Positions 8,793-16,711 of a DNA stretch of 36,374 nt are shown here, in pieces. The position numbers and the translations under genes were made by a program. A model generated the notes under the pieces. That model did no database searches. It had not been told where the DNA came from and saw nothing but the letters and a program-made list of their open reading frames with translations. Origin of the DNA: Oculatellaceae cyanobacterium Prado106 (GTDB lineage: Bacteria; Cyanobacteriota; Cyanobacteriia; Elainellales; Elainellaceae); assembly GCA_025454315.1 (NCBI GenBank), contig JALOOP010000007.1, forward strand, positions 1 through 36,374, read 5' to 3'. Position 1 is the first letter of the stretch, and the number at the start of each line of letters is the position of its first letter.

Positions 8793-8895
8793 AGGACAGA
8801 CCTACAACCAATGATCTACAACGGAGAAGCTGACTGATTCAACCTTCGCTGCTTCAACTTTATCAGAATTGCTTGATTGAAGATGGGCAGTTGTC

Positions 8896-9247
8896 CTAAA
8901 GAGGGAGCTTTGCAATCCAATTCATCCACTCCTCAGCATCTGATGCAGCCCAAATCAAACACAGTTCATCAATGACGACTTCGAGCGCCAGCTTCCTCGA
9001 AACAATGATGATGCCTGCACTTTGGGCACTGCTGATGAAAGCAGCGAACTCCAATGGCATGGTTTTGCGGTCATGGCTGACCAAAATTCGACCTTGTCGT
9101 GCAGCAATCGCCAAAACCTCTCTATCCTTAACCCTAGCCAACTTCGCTCCAGAGGCTGTTTGAAAATCAATTGCGGGTTCTCGCCGTAAAACTCCCGTAA
9201 GAATTGCCTGAATTTAAATCTGCGTCTGCCTGATACCGGATAGTCAT
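8896..9247 (-). pseudogene. DUF5615-type PIN-like toxin gene with a +1 frameshift
   Basis: Two frames together give a full-length protein. From the ATG at 9247 one reads MTIRYQADADLN, the acidic N-terminus expected of this family; a shift near 9207-9214 is then needed to continue as AILTGVLRREPAIDFQTA, ARQGRILVSHDRKTMP and the C-terminus to 8896. In the downstream frame, a TAA stop lies just upstream of the shift point, so that frame cannot be entered from above without the shift. The simplest reading is one inserted base in the run AAATTCAGGC. Only a truncated 81-aa product from an internal TTG is otherwise open. The gene lies 4 bp after its DUF433 partner. Sequencing error or true inactivation are both possible. 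Confidence 0.8.
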
Positions 9248-9251
9248 CGTT

Positions 9252-9584
9252 TTAGCTGTATTCAAGCTGCTGTCTTGCTGATTTAGCGGCTACTAAACGA
9301 TCGTAGAGATCTGGGTCGGTCGATTGCAAAGGTTGGGGCATAGCCTCAAACGCCTCCTCCTCGGCTGCTAAATAGATGTCAATCTCCTGACGATTGGCCA
9401 AATAAAAGGCGATCGCGCCATAAACCTGTTCCAGCGTCAGCAAAGGAAAGGACTGAACAATGCTCTCCGGGGACAAGCCATTGCGAAAGGCATAAACCAC
9501 TGAATCCAAGGAAATCCGAGTTCCTTCAACCCAATAAGCCTCGTTTCGATACTCAATATAAGCTTTAGGCGAAACCCCAAGCAT
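9252..9584 (-). CDS. DUF433 domain protein, probable antitoxin partner
   Basis: The 110-aa product has the DUF433 core: YWVEGTRISLDSVVYAFRNGLSPESIVQSFPLLTLEQVYGAIAFYLANRQEIDIYL, a winged helix-turn-helix-like unit common in cyanobacteria. Members are usually encoded directly before a DUF5615 PIN-like protein, as here, and are thought to be antitoxins that also bind DNA. The frame is intact, while the partner gene is shifted. The tail after about residue 75 is charged and less conserved. Confidence 0.8.
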   Translation of the reverse strand: MLGVSPKAYIEYRNEAYWVEGTRISLDSVVYAFRNGLSPESIVQSFPLLTLEQVYGAIAFYLANRQEIDIYLAAEEEAFEAMPQPLQSTDPDLYDRLVAAKSARQQLEYS

Positions 9585-9885
9585 GGCTTACTCCTGTCGA
9601 AAATTAATCAACTGGCTGTGTTCTCTTGCTCTATTTTGTTGTCATAATATCTCGATCGCCCTCTAAAATCAGCGATTTCCTTTCCCATAACCACAAAAAA
9701 TAGTACGTTAGTATAAGCCTCCGCTATACTAATGCCAATCCCTACCCACCCTTCCCATCTGAGCATCACCAGTAATGTCCTAAACCTGCGGTTTAAACTG
9801 CGATCGCAGGCATAAAACAATACCGAACTTCTTACCAGGAGTTCCTTGCTGAACGGGAAACTCATCGCACCGGACATCGGGCTAC
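9585..9885. other. Intergenic region before the Dam methylase gene
   Basis: No gene is recognised. The region contains an imperfect palindrome around 9783-9812 that includes GCGATCGC, and an open minus frame at 9608-9892 without family features. A promoter for the methylase is expected here but I cannot place its elements. Confidence 0.5.
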
Positions 9886-10755
9886 ATGACAATTCTCCTC
9901 GATCGCCCCACTTCCCATCGCGCTCCCGCCATCCCGCCTCGACCTTTTCTCAAATGGGCCGGCGGCAAAGGGCAACTGATTCAGCAATATCTCCCCTATT
10001 TCCCAGCCCAAACCCGCACCGGACAGCCTTCCTTCACCACCTACTACGAACCGTTCCTCGGCGGCGGCGCAATCTTTTTCCATCTCCTCCCTCCCCAAGC
10101 AGTTCTCACCGACATCAATCCATCCCTGGTCAATGTCTACCGCTGTGTCCGCGACCAGGTAGAAGCGCTGATCAAACGATTGCAAAAACATGAGCGATCG
10201 CACAGCCTCGAATACTACTACCAAATCCGCTCCACCCACACCGGAACCAACCTGGAGCAAGCCGCCCGTCTCATCTACCTCAACAAAACCTGCTTCAACG
10301 GCCTCTACCGAGAAAACTCCAAAGGCCAATTCAACGTGCCTATGGGACGCTACAAAAATCCCAGCGTTTGTCAGGCCGACCTACTGCGATCGGTATCCCA
10401 AACGCTCCAGAATGTAGAAATTGCGATCGCCCCCTTCGACACCATTCTCGATCGCGCCCACACCGCCCAAGATTTCGTCTACTTCGACCCACCCTACTAC
10501 CCCATCAGCGCCACCAGCAGCTTCACCGCCTACAACCGCTACGCCTTCAACGCCGAAGACCAAACCCGCCTCCGGGACACCTTCGCCCAACTCGCCCAGC
10601 GCGGTGTCAAAGTCATGCTCTCCAACTCCGACTGCGACTTCATCCGCGAACTCTACCAAGACTTCCCCACCCACACCATCTCCGCCTCCCGCTCCATCAA
10701 TTCCAACGCCCAGAAGCGCGGCAAGATTACAGAAGTTTTAGTAACTTCGTTTTAG
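9886..10755 (+). CDS. dam: Dam-type DNA adenine N6-methyltransferase
   Basis: The 289-aa protein is a class D12 (alpha group) adenine methylase. It shows FLKWAGGKGQL (residues 21-31), the EPFLGGGAIFF AdoMet-binding block (55-65), TDINPSLV (75-82) and the catalytic DPPY (201-204). Members of this subgroup methylate GATC; that specificity is inferred from similarity to Dam and cyanobacterial DmtA. No restriction endonuclease gene is adjacent, so it is a solitary methylase. GATC is the centre of the HIP1 octamer so frequent in this DNA. Confidence 0.9.
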   Translation: MTILLDRPTSHRAPAIPPRPFLKWAGGKGQLIQQYLPYFPAQTRTGQPSFTTYYEPFLGGGAIFFHLLPPQAVLTDINPSLVNVYRCVRDQVEALIKRLQKHERSHSLEYYYQIRSTHTGTNLEQAARLIYLNKTCFNGLYRENSKGQFNVPMGRYKNPSVCQADLLRSVSQTLQNVEIAIAPFDTILDRAHTAQDFVYFDPPYYPISATSSFTAYNRYAFNAEDQTRLRDTFAQLAQRGVKVMLSNSDCDFIRELYQDFPTHTISASRSINSNAQKRGKITEVLVTSF

Positions 10756-10972
10756 GGTGATGGCGGGGCGAAAGGGGAAAGGGAAAAGGGGAAAGGGTGA
10801 ACCTTGAAACATCCCGTGAAATTTTGCCATTGACCAACCGAGATTCATCAATGTTTCGCCCTTTCGCCTTTCCCCCTTTCGCCTTTCCCCCTTCCCCTTC
10901 TTCCCTCCGCGCCTCTGCGGTTGAAATGCAAAATCCCCTTTCGCCTTTCGCCTTTCGCCTTTCGCCCTTCCC
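10756..10972. repeat. Purine/pyrimidine-pure low-complexity tract
   Basis: The region has GGGGAAAGGG runs at about 10763-10800 and the complementary CCTTTCGCCTTTCCCC runs at 10858-10975, so the two could pair in a long imperfect hairpin. Related tracts occur at 13414, 25557, 25804 and 26078. It lies between the convergent dam and argJ genes and may act in termination. No gene is seen. Confidence 0.65.
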
Positions 10973-12214
10973 CTACGTCGTATACTCCGCATTAATCTTC
11001 ACATAGTCATAGCTGAGGTCGCAGCCCCAGGCCACGCCCACGCCAGAGCCATTGCCGACGCTGACCGAGACGAGTACGGTGTCGCTTTTTAGGTATTCTC
11101 CGGCGGCGGCTTGTTTCATGTAGGCGCTGGCCGCAGGGCGATCGAAAGCCAAGGGCTGTCCATGTTCCATCAGCAGAAAATCACCCAGTTGAACCCTGAG
11201 ATTTTCTGGGTCGAAGCCCACGCCTGCCCGTCCAGCCGCAGCAGCGATCCGTCCCCAGTTAGGATCACGGCCAAAGACAGCGGACTTGAACAGTGCAGAT
11301 CCAGCGATCGTCCGGGCGATCTGTCTGGCCGAAGCATCATCAGCGGTACCCGAGACGCGGATTTCCAGTAAACAGGTGGCTCCTTCACCGTCACGGGCGA
11401 TCGACTTAGCCATATAAATACAAACTTCCGTCAGCATTGCTTCCAGCTTGTCAGCATCCGCTCCGGCTTCCGTAATCGCAGGGGTACGAGACTGTCCATT
11501 CGCCAGAGCAATCAGCGAGTCATTGGTGCTAGTGTCGCCGTCCACCGTAATTTGGTTGAAGCTTTTGTCCGCCGCTCGACTCAGCATTTGCTGCCAAAGG
11601 TGGGGCGACACCGCCGCATCGCAGGTGACAAACGCCAGCAGCGTCGCCATATTCGGGTGAATCATCCCCGAGCCTTTGCAGATGCCGCCAATGCGAACCG
11701 GACGATTGTCAATGGTGGTTTCAAGGGCGATCGTCTTGGGGACTAGATCGGTGGTGATAATGGCTTTGGACGCACTGTCGGAACCTTCAGGGGAAAGCGC
11801 CCCGACGAGATTAGGCACGCCCGATCGCAGTTCGGCCATCTTGATCCGCTGACCAATCACGCCCGTAGAAGCGACCAACACCTGCTCAGGCGGAATCGCC
11901 AGTTCTTGTGCCACTAGCTGAGCCATCTCCAGGGTGTCTGCCCAGCCCTGTGCGCCCGTAGCCGCATTCGCCTGTCCCGCATTGCAGAGGATCGCTCGGG
12001 CAGAGGACTTGGTCTGGAGATTTTGCCGACAGTAATCGACACAGGCGGCTCTCACCTGACTCGTGGTGAAGACTCCAGCGGCGATCGCATCTACCTCCGA
12101 CACAATCAGCGCCAAATCAGGCGCACCCGAAGGCTTTAGCCCCGCCGCAATGCCTGCCGCCCGATAGCCCTTGGGAGCCGTGACTCCGCCTGGAATGATT
12201 TGCCAATCTGCCAT
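10973..12214 (-). CDS. argJ: Bifunctional glutamate N-acetyltransferase / amino-acid acetyltransferase
   Basis: ArgJ transfers acetyl from N-acetylornithine to glutamate and so recycles the acetyl group in arginine synthesis; some members also use acetyl-CoA. The self-cleavage site is in HPNMATLLAFV with the nucleophile at Thr191 (numbering from ATG 12214). GGVTAPKGYRAAGIAAGLK at the N-terminus and FGRDPNWGRIAAAAGRAGVGF near the C-terminus are classic. The open frame extends 28 codons further upstream but through a 14-bp tandem repeat; I choose ATG 12214, preceded by a purine-rich GGGGAACAGGA. The product is 413 aa, normal for the family. Confidence 0.95.
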   Translation of the reverse strand: MADWQIIPGGVTAPKGYRAAGIAAGLKPSGAPDLALIVSEVDAIAAGVFTTSQVRAACVDYCRQNLQTKSSARAILCNAGQANAATGAQGWADTLEMAQLVAQELAIPPEQVLVASTGVIGQRIKMAELRSGVPNLVGALSPEGSDSASKAIITTDLVPKTIALETTIDNRPVRIGGICKGSGMIHPNMATLLAFVTCDAAVSPHLWQQMLSRAADKSFNQITVDGDTSTNDSLIALANGQSRTPAITEAGADADKLEAMLTEVCIYMAKSIARDGEGATCLLEIRVSGTADDASARQIARTIAGSALFKSAVFGRDPNWGRIAAAAGRAGVGFDPENLRVQLGDFLLMEHGQPLAFDRPAASAYMKQAAAGEYLKSDTVLVSVSVGNGSGVGVAWGCDLSYDYVKINAEYTT

Positions 12215-12253
12215 TCCTGTTCCCCTTTTCGCCCCGCTAAAATTCAGCCCTGA

Positions 12254-12352
12254 ATCAGCTTCAATGATATTCAGCTTTAACGATTCAACTTCAATCATTC
12301 AACTTCAATGATTCAGCTTCAACCACTCAGCTTCAATCATTTAGCTTTAATT
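12254..12352. repeat. 14-bp tandem repeat between the cyclophilin gene and argJ
   Basis: Units of the form ATTCAACTTCAATC follow each other at 12269, 12283, 12297, 12311, 12325 and 12339, with a degenerate one just before. The last unit overlaps the end of the cyclophilin gene. The array lies in the argJ 5' leader, so it may affect translation or linkage of the two genes. Confidence 0.85.
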
Positions 12353-12770
12353 ACTCTTCGATTTTGACCGACAGCATCTTATCGCCTTGCCGAATCGCAT
12401 TCACCACATCCATGTCCTGAGTTTGGCCAAACACAGTATGCACACCATCCAAGTGGGGTTGGGGAGAGTGGCAAACGAAGAACTGGCTGCCGCCCGTATC
12501 GCGCCCCGCATGAGCCATCGACAGCGTCCCTGCAACATGCTTATTGGGGTTGATCTCACACTTAATGTTGTAACCCGGGCCGCCCGTTCCGTTGCCCTTG
12601 GGACAACCGCCCTGAATCACAAAGTTGGGGATGACTCGGTGAAAGGTCAGCCCATCATAGAAGCCTTCGTTGATCAGTTTGACAAAGTTAGCCACAGTAT
12701 TGGGGGCATCCGCATCAAAGAATTCGATGTGGATGGTGCCCTTTTCGGTTTCCATAATGGCACGGGTCAT
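12351..12770 (-). CDS. Peptidyl-prolyl cis-trans isomerase, cyclophilin type
   Basis: This 139-aa cytosolic cyclophilin has the full core: [15 protein letters not shown] with the catalytic Arg, the GSQFFV strand, and [13 protein letters not shown]. It catalyses proline isomerisation during folding. There is no signal peptide. The start at ATG 12770 gives the usual [18 protein letters not shown]; a second Met at codon 6 is possible. It lies 136 bp before argJ on the same strand, separated by the 14-bp repeat. Confidence 0.93.
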   Translation of the reverse strand: MTRAIMETEKGTIHIEFFDADAPNTVANFVKLINEGFYDGLTFHRVIPNFVIQGGCPKGNGTGGPGYNIKCEINPNKHVAGTLSMAHAGRDTGGSQFFVCHSPQPHLDGVHTVFGQTQDMDVVNAIRQGDKMLSVKIEE

Positions 12771-12865
12771 GGGGTTCTCCTCTTTTTGACGTGAAGCCTA
12801 GTGTACGTCAATCTGGGTGGAACACCAAATTTTTACCCCCAATTCCTCCCCTCCAAAAGCCCCAA

Positions 12866-12909
12866 CAAAAAACAAAAAGAAGGGTGCCGCACCCAATGCC
12901 GCACCCCTC
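12866..12909 (-). terminator. Rho-independent terminator after the small gene at 12994-13188
   Basis: On the minus strand a GGGTGC/GCACCC stem with a tandem GGGTGCGGCA is followed by TTCTTTTTGTTTTTT. It lies about 85 bp after the stop of the small gene and before the cyclophilin gene. Confidence 0.75.
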
Positions 12910-12993
12910 AAATTGCTAATTCACCTTTCTAATTCTTGTAACCGATTCAAAGTCGCTCAGTGACCCACTGTTGTTCAGTGACCCACTATGGGA

Positions 12994-13188
12994 CTAGCTC
13001 AGCGTCGCACCACCCCGAGAGTAGTCCGCATCAAAGTTACCAGGCAGCTTGCCTTGGACATGGCCGGAGTAGTCCACTTCAGTCATCCCAACTTCATGAG
13101 CCGCCCGAGCCAGCAAACACTGCTGTCGGTTCTTAGCCATGTGATGGTGACGGTTCATCAGGGCACGAGCTTGATCTTTCGTAGACAT
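12994..13188 (-). CDS. Small conserved cyanobacterial protein (64 aa)
   Basis: The product is short and strongly basic in its first half, with the block ARALMNRHHHMAKNRQQCLLARAA (about residues 7-30, His and Arg rich) followed by a less charged half ending YSRGGATLS. I have a sense of similar small proteins in many cyanobacteria but cannot give a function. It has its own terminator (12866-12909) and is therefore probably a separate transcript. The basic helix could bind nucleic acid; this is only inference. Confidence 0.6.
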   Translation of the reverse strand: MSTKDQARALMNRHHHMAKNRQQCLLARAAHEVGMTEVDYSGHVQGKLPGNFDADYSRGGATLS

Positions 13189-13522
13189 AGCGATTACTCC
13201 GTTTCAAATATGTTTTATTTCGATTTCTTTAATTACTATACAACGGAATTCTGTATCTAAAAATACAAAATGCTGATTTGGCCGATAATTTACAAAAAAC
13301 TTAATAATTGGGGAGTGGGGAGTGGGGAGTGGGGAGATGGGGGGAATTCAATGATTTATTCATCGTTGTCCACTCAGTAAATGCCTGAACAACTCCATGC
13401 CCCAATCAGTGTTTCCCCTTTCGCCTTTCCCCTTTCCCCCTTCCCCTTCCCTTCCCCTTCCACCCCGTGTCCACATCGCGGTAAGCTCGACTACATAACA
13501 AATATTGAAGGGAAAAAATCTG
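13189..13522. other. Intergenic region with AT-rich promoter-like DNA and heptamer repeats
   Basis: 13200-13300 is AT-rich and presumably holds the promoter of the minus-strand small gene. 13309-13342 has GGGGAGT heptamer repeats, and 13410-13465 is a C/T-pure tract. No gene is seen. Confidence 0.5.
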
Positions 13523-14371
13523 GTGACAACAAATCAAGAGTTAGTCGAGGTGGGAGCGCTCAAGTGGTTTTACCGCGAAGCAAAGCCGATGAATCCGACC
13601 GATAAGCCGCCCGTGATCCTGCTGCATGGCTTACCCGCTCAGAGCTATAGCTGGCGGCATGTGATTGAAGCTTTGGCTGAGCAGGGTTTTTGGGCGATCG
13701 CACCCGACTGGATTGGCTTTGGGCTGTCGTCTAAACCCGATCGCCGCGACTTTGCCTACACTCCTGATGCCTATATCACCGCCCTTCAAGCCTTCCTGCA
13801 ACACCTGGAGATCCAGCGCTGTTCCCTCGTCGTCCAAGGCTTCGTCGGTTCCGTCGGCTTACAGTACGCCATCCGTCACCCTGAGCAAATCGAACGACTC
13901 GCCATTCTCAACACGCCCCTCACCGCCGAAGCCAAAGTGCCCTGGAAAATCAAACAATTGGGCTTTCCCTTCGTCGGCGACATGATGACCCAAGATCCCC
14001 TCTTAGTCGATCGCACCTTAGAGGGTGGCGGTGGCTACCGTGTCGAAGACACCGATCTCGATGTCTATCGCCGTCCCTTCCTCAAAAGCTCCGATGCAGG
14101 CCGCGCCCTCCTCGCCGCTGTCCAAAACCTCCAGATCCCCAAAGCCATGGCCGAAATTCAAGCAGGCTTTCAACAATGGCAGCAACCCACCCTCGTCGCC
14201 TGGGGCATCCGCGATCCCTGGCTCCCCCTCGACCTAGCCAAAAAATTCATCGAACCCCTCTCCAACGCCGAACTCATACAGCTCGAAGAAGTCGGCCATT
14301 ATCCCCAAGAAGACTGGCATGAAAAAGTAAGTGAAGCGATCGCCCCCTTCCTCCGCCGCAAACTGCTTTAA
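13523..14371 (+). CDS. Alpha/beta-hydrolase fold protein lacking the usual nucleophile
   Basis: The 282-aa protein resembles haloalkane dehalogenases and epoxide hydrolases: VILLHGLPAQSYSWRHVI (oxyanion HG, about 31-48), WIGFGLSSKP, then the nucleophile elbow as LVVQGFVGSVGL (102-113). Where the family has Asp or Ser (as in VVQDWGG), this protein has Gly106. The acid D231 (GIRDPWLP) and His259 (VGHYP) are in place. Activity by the normal mechanism is therefore doubtful. I start it at GTG 13523, with GAAGGGA about 9 bases upstream; the open frame reaches a TTG six codons earlier. The product could be a non-hydrolytic or ligand-binding member. Confidence 0.8.
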   Translation: MTTNQELVEVGALKWFYREAKPMNPTDKPPVILLHGLPAQSYSWRHVIEALAEQGFWAIAPDWIGFGLSSKPDRRDFAYTPDAYITALQAFLQHLEIQRCSLVVQGFVGSVGLQYAIRHPEQIERLAILNTPLTAEAKVPWKIKQLGFPFVGDMMTQDPLLVDRTLEGGGGYRVEDTDLDVYRRPFLKSSDAGRALLAAVQNLQIPKAMAEIQAGFQQWQQPTLVAWGIRDPWLPLDLAKKFIEPLSNAELIQLEEVGHYPQEDWHEKVSEAIAPFLRRKLL

Positions 14372-14822
14372 CACCCGTTTCTTCCAAAGGATCGTATTTA
14401 AAGCAATTGATCAGAATTCCCTGTAAGGACACAACCCACAGGTGCTAAGGTTACTGACGCACTCCCTCTATTCCAGTCATTCACCTCCCACCCCACCCCA
14501 AAACCCCTCCCCACCTCCTCCCTCCGCGTCTCCGCGTCTCCGCGTTCAATTCCCCCAACCAACCCCCAAAAATCAGGATTTTCTCTTAAAAAAACGAAGC
14601 CCCCCTTGCATTGCGCGATAAATGCAGAGAATATACAGAAAAGCAATCCACCTTAGAGTAGAAAATTCGGACATTTCCAGGTTGGATAAGGAGGTTCTCT
14701 CCCAAACAACTCGGACAAATTTATTCAGATTTCAGTATCGTCCGATATAATCGCCTCAATTACTCAGAACCCCCTCAAGGGTCACACCCCCTGCCCCCCT
14801 AAACCCGCCCCCGGAGTCCCCC
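14372..14822. other. Intergenic region upstream of coaD
   Basis: C/T-rich DNA at 14470-14560 includes three TCTCCGCG-type units. 14640-14760 is AT-rich and is the likely promoter area for coaD. No gene is recognised; the minus open frame at 14398-14646 has no family features. Confidence 0.5.
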
Positions 14823-15452
14823 GTGATTGCGATTTACCCCGGCAGTTTCGACCCCATTACCCTGGGCCACCTCGACATCATCGAGCGAGGCTGTCGTCTC
14901 TTTGACCAGGTCATCGTCGTCGTCTTCCGCAATCCCAACAAAAACCCCCTCTTCTCCATCGACCAAAGAATCTCCCAGATCCGCCAATCCGCCCAGCACC
15001 TCCCCAATCTACAAGTCGATAGCTTTGATGGCCTCACCGTCACCTATGCCCAAATGCACCAGGCCAAAGTTCTCCTGAGAGGATTACGAGCCGTGTCAGA
15101 CTTCGAGATGGAGTTGCAAATGGCACATACCAACAAAACCCTCTTCGCCGATATCGAAACTGTTTTTCTAGCCACCTCCACAGAACATAGCTTCCTCAGT
15201 AGTAGTGTGGTAAAAGAGATCGCAAAATTTGGTGGTCGGATCGAGCACCTCGTCCCTTACCCTGTCGCCCAAGAAATCTACAAATGCTACGCCAAGACCC
15301 CGACCTCAAACGCCGCACCAACAACGGCAGCACCTACGGCAATGCCCCCAGCAGTGCCCCCAACGGTGCCCCCCTCAGTGCCCCCAGCCATGGCCACACC
15401 AATGGCGGATCGGCTCATCGACCTGCCGCTTACGGAGACGCTATGCGACTAG
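14823..15452 (+). CDS. coaD: Phosphopantetheine adenylyltransferase with a Pro/Ala-rich tail
   Basis: CoaD makes dephospho-CoA from 4'-phosphopantetheine and ATP. The nucleotidyltransferase signature is [17 protein letters not shown] (TLGH at 13-16), with [18 protein letters not shown] and the C-terminal [13 protein letters not shown] block. The GTG start has GGAG six bases upstream. Family members are about 160 aa; this one is 209 because after about residue 158 comes a low-complexity tail of repeated Pro-Pro-x-Val/Ala units. That tail is encoded on DNA that the next gene may also read in another frame. Confidence 0.93.
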   Translation: MIAIYPGSFDPITLGHLDIIERGCRLFDQVIVVVFRNPNKNPLFSIDQRISQIRQSAQHLPNLQVDSFDGLTVTYAQMHQAKVLLRGLRAVSDFEMELQMAHTNKTLFADIETVFLATSTEHSFLSSSVVKEIAKFGGRIEHLVPYPVAQEIYKCYAKTPTSNAAPTTAAPTAMPPAVPPTVPPSVPPAMATPMADRLIDLPLTETLCD

Positions 15453-16105
15453 GAGGCGTAGATATCCAGCGAGAACTCAACCGACTCGAAGAAATCGTGT
15501 TGGATAGCCCCCGTGTGCCCCTCAGCCGCCGCACCCTGATCGACGAAGAACAACTCCTGGAGCAACTCGACCTGGTGCGCCTCAACCTGCCCACCGCCTT
15601 CCAGGAAGCCGCCGAACTGGCCACCCACAAAGAAGAAATTCTCCAGGAAGCCGAACTCTACGCCCAAGAAATTATAGCCGCTGCCGAGCAACGAGCCGCC
15701 CAAATCCTCAACGAAATGGGACTCGTCCGCCAAGCCGAAATGGAAGCCCTCCAAATTCGCCAACAAGTCCAGCTAGAGTGCGAAGCCCTCCAGCAAGAAA
15801 CCCTCGAAGAAATTGACCAACTGCGCCGCCGCGCCCAGCAAGAACTGGAAGAAATGCAGCGCCGCGCCCTTGCCGAATGCGAAGAAATCCAAGCCGGAGC
15901 CGACGAATACGCCGATCGCACCCTCCGCGACATGGAGCAACAGCTCGCCGAAATGATGCGAATCGTCCGCAACGGTCGCCAACAGCTCCAAGCCGAAGCC
16001 ACCGTCCCCAAAGCCACCGATACGACCATTGGGCGATCGCGCCCCACCCTCGACCCAGAGTCCTCCTCGGGATCAGGACGGTATGGCGATCGCCCTGGTT
16101 GGTAG
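15443..16105 (+). CDS. Cyanobacterial coiled-coil protein downstream of coaD (DivIVA/ATP synthase b-like)
   Basis: The conserved part begins [50 protein letters not shown], after which residues of about 55-175 are one long Glu/Gln/Ala/Arg coiled coil. No membrane segment is seen. I place the start at ATG 15443, which has GGAG five bases before it and overlaps the coaD stop by 10 bp. The frame is open upstream to an ATG at 15284, which would add 53 low-complexity residues and overlap coaD by 169 bp. Function is unknown; the linked arrangement suggests coupled translation with coaD. The tail is Ser/Gly-rich. Confidence 0.75.
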   Translation: MRLGGVDIQRELNRLEEIVLDSPRVPLSRRTLIDEEQLLEQLDLVRLNLPTAFQEAAELATHKEEILQEAELYAQEIIAAAEQRAAQILNEMGLVRQAEMEALQIRQQVQLECEALQQETLEEIDQLRRRAQQELEEMQRRALAECEEIQAGADEYADRTLRDMEQQLAEMMRIVRNGRQQLQAEATVPKATDTTIGRSRPTLDPESSSGSGRYGDRPGW

Positions 16106-16202
16106 TGGATGAGTGGATGAGTGGATGGGTGGATGGGTGGATGGGTGGATGGGTGGATGGGTGGATGGGTGGATGGGTGGATGGGTGGATGGGTGGATGG
16201 GT
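16105..16202. repeat. 8-bp minisatellite GTGGATGG, forward arm
   Basis: About twelve GTGGATGG/GTGGATGA units start directly at the stop codon of the preceding coiled-coil gene. An inverted partner array lies at 16460-16504. Confidence 0.9.
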
Positions 16203-16321
16203 AAATTCTGTGCCCCACTTTCCTCATTTCACAGCCAGATCTATTTCTAACTTTTTCAACTTCTAGGGATTCTCTCAATACAGAAAAGCCCTACTCCAAG
16301 TCCTGCTTAGAGCTATCAAAA

Positions 16322-16349
16322 CAAATATGAAAGGGCAAATATGAAAGGG
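16322..16349. repeat. 14-bp direct repeat CAAATATGAAAGGG, two copies
   Basis: The two copies lie side by side at 16322-16335 and 16336-16349, in the spacer between the inverted minisatellite arms. The rest of the spacer 16203-16459 is AT-rich and shows no gene. Confidence 0.8.
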
Positions 16350-16459
16350 TGCCAAGATGCACTCTTTCAAAAATTTTGTTTGTTATAAAAAAAGATTTAC
16401 AAATTCTAGAATGGGCTTGTCGCAAAAAAGACTTGTGAACCCGAGCAGGATGCACATCC

Positions 16460-16504
16460 TCACCCATCCACCCATCCACCCATCCACCCATCTACCCATC
16501 CACC
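16460..16504. repeat. 8-bp minisatellite, inverted arm
   Basis: About five units of CCCATCCA are the reverse complement of the array at 16105-16202. One unit is altered to CCCATCTA. The arm ends 5 bp before the 3' end of the tRNA-Ser gene. Confidence 0.9.
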
Positions 16505-16509
16505 AAAAA

Positions 16510-16594
16510 CGGAGAGGGAGGGATTCGAACCCTCGGTACCTTTCGGTACACTCGATTTCAAGTCGAGCGCATTCGACCACTCTGCCACCTCTCC
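16510..16594 (-). tRNA. tRNA-Ser (anticodon UGA)
   Basis: The minus strand folds as a class II tRNA: acceptor GGAGAGG/CCTCTCC with discriminator G, D-arm GCAGAGTGGTCGAATGC, anticodon stem CTCGA/TCGAG with loop CTTGAAA (anticodon TGA), a long variable arm TACCGAAAGGTA, and T-arm GAGGGTTCGAATCCCTC. CCA is not encoded. It is about 85 nt long. Confidence 0.95.
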
Positions 16595-16711
16595 AATGCA
16601 GCAACGTTAATCTTACCGCGTTTATCTTACCGCAGATTTTAGAAGCGGCTAAATTAACTGATTAAATTTGCTGTTTCCCCAATTCGATCGCGCTGACCAA
16701 TCTGAGCGTTT

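Noticed and set aside
9608-9892. 94-aa minus-strand frame before dam
   Set aside because: No family features, and it overlaps the methylase start.
10368-10760. 130-aa plus-strand frame rich in Arg and Pro
   Set aside because: It is an out-of-frame reading of the dam gene, which has all methylase motifs.
12988-13260. 90-aa plus-strand frame
   Set aside because: It is antisense to the small basic protein gene, whose minus-strand terminator supports that orientation.
15658-16278. 206-aa minus-strand frame with repeated STHPPIHP
   Set aside because: The repeat is the minisatellite translated; the rest is antisense to the coiled-coil gene.
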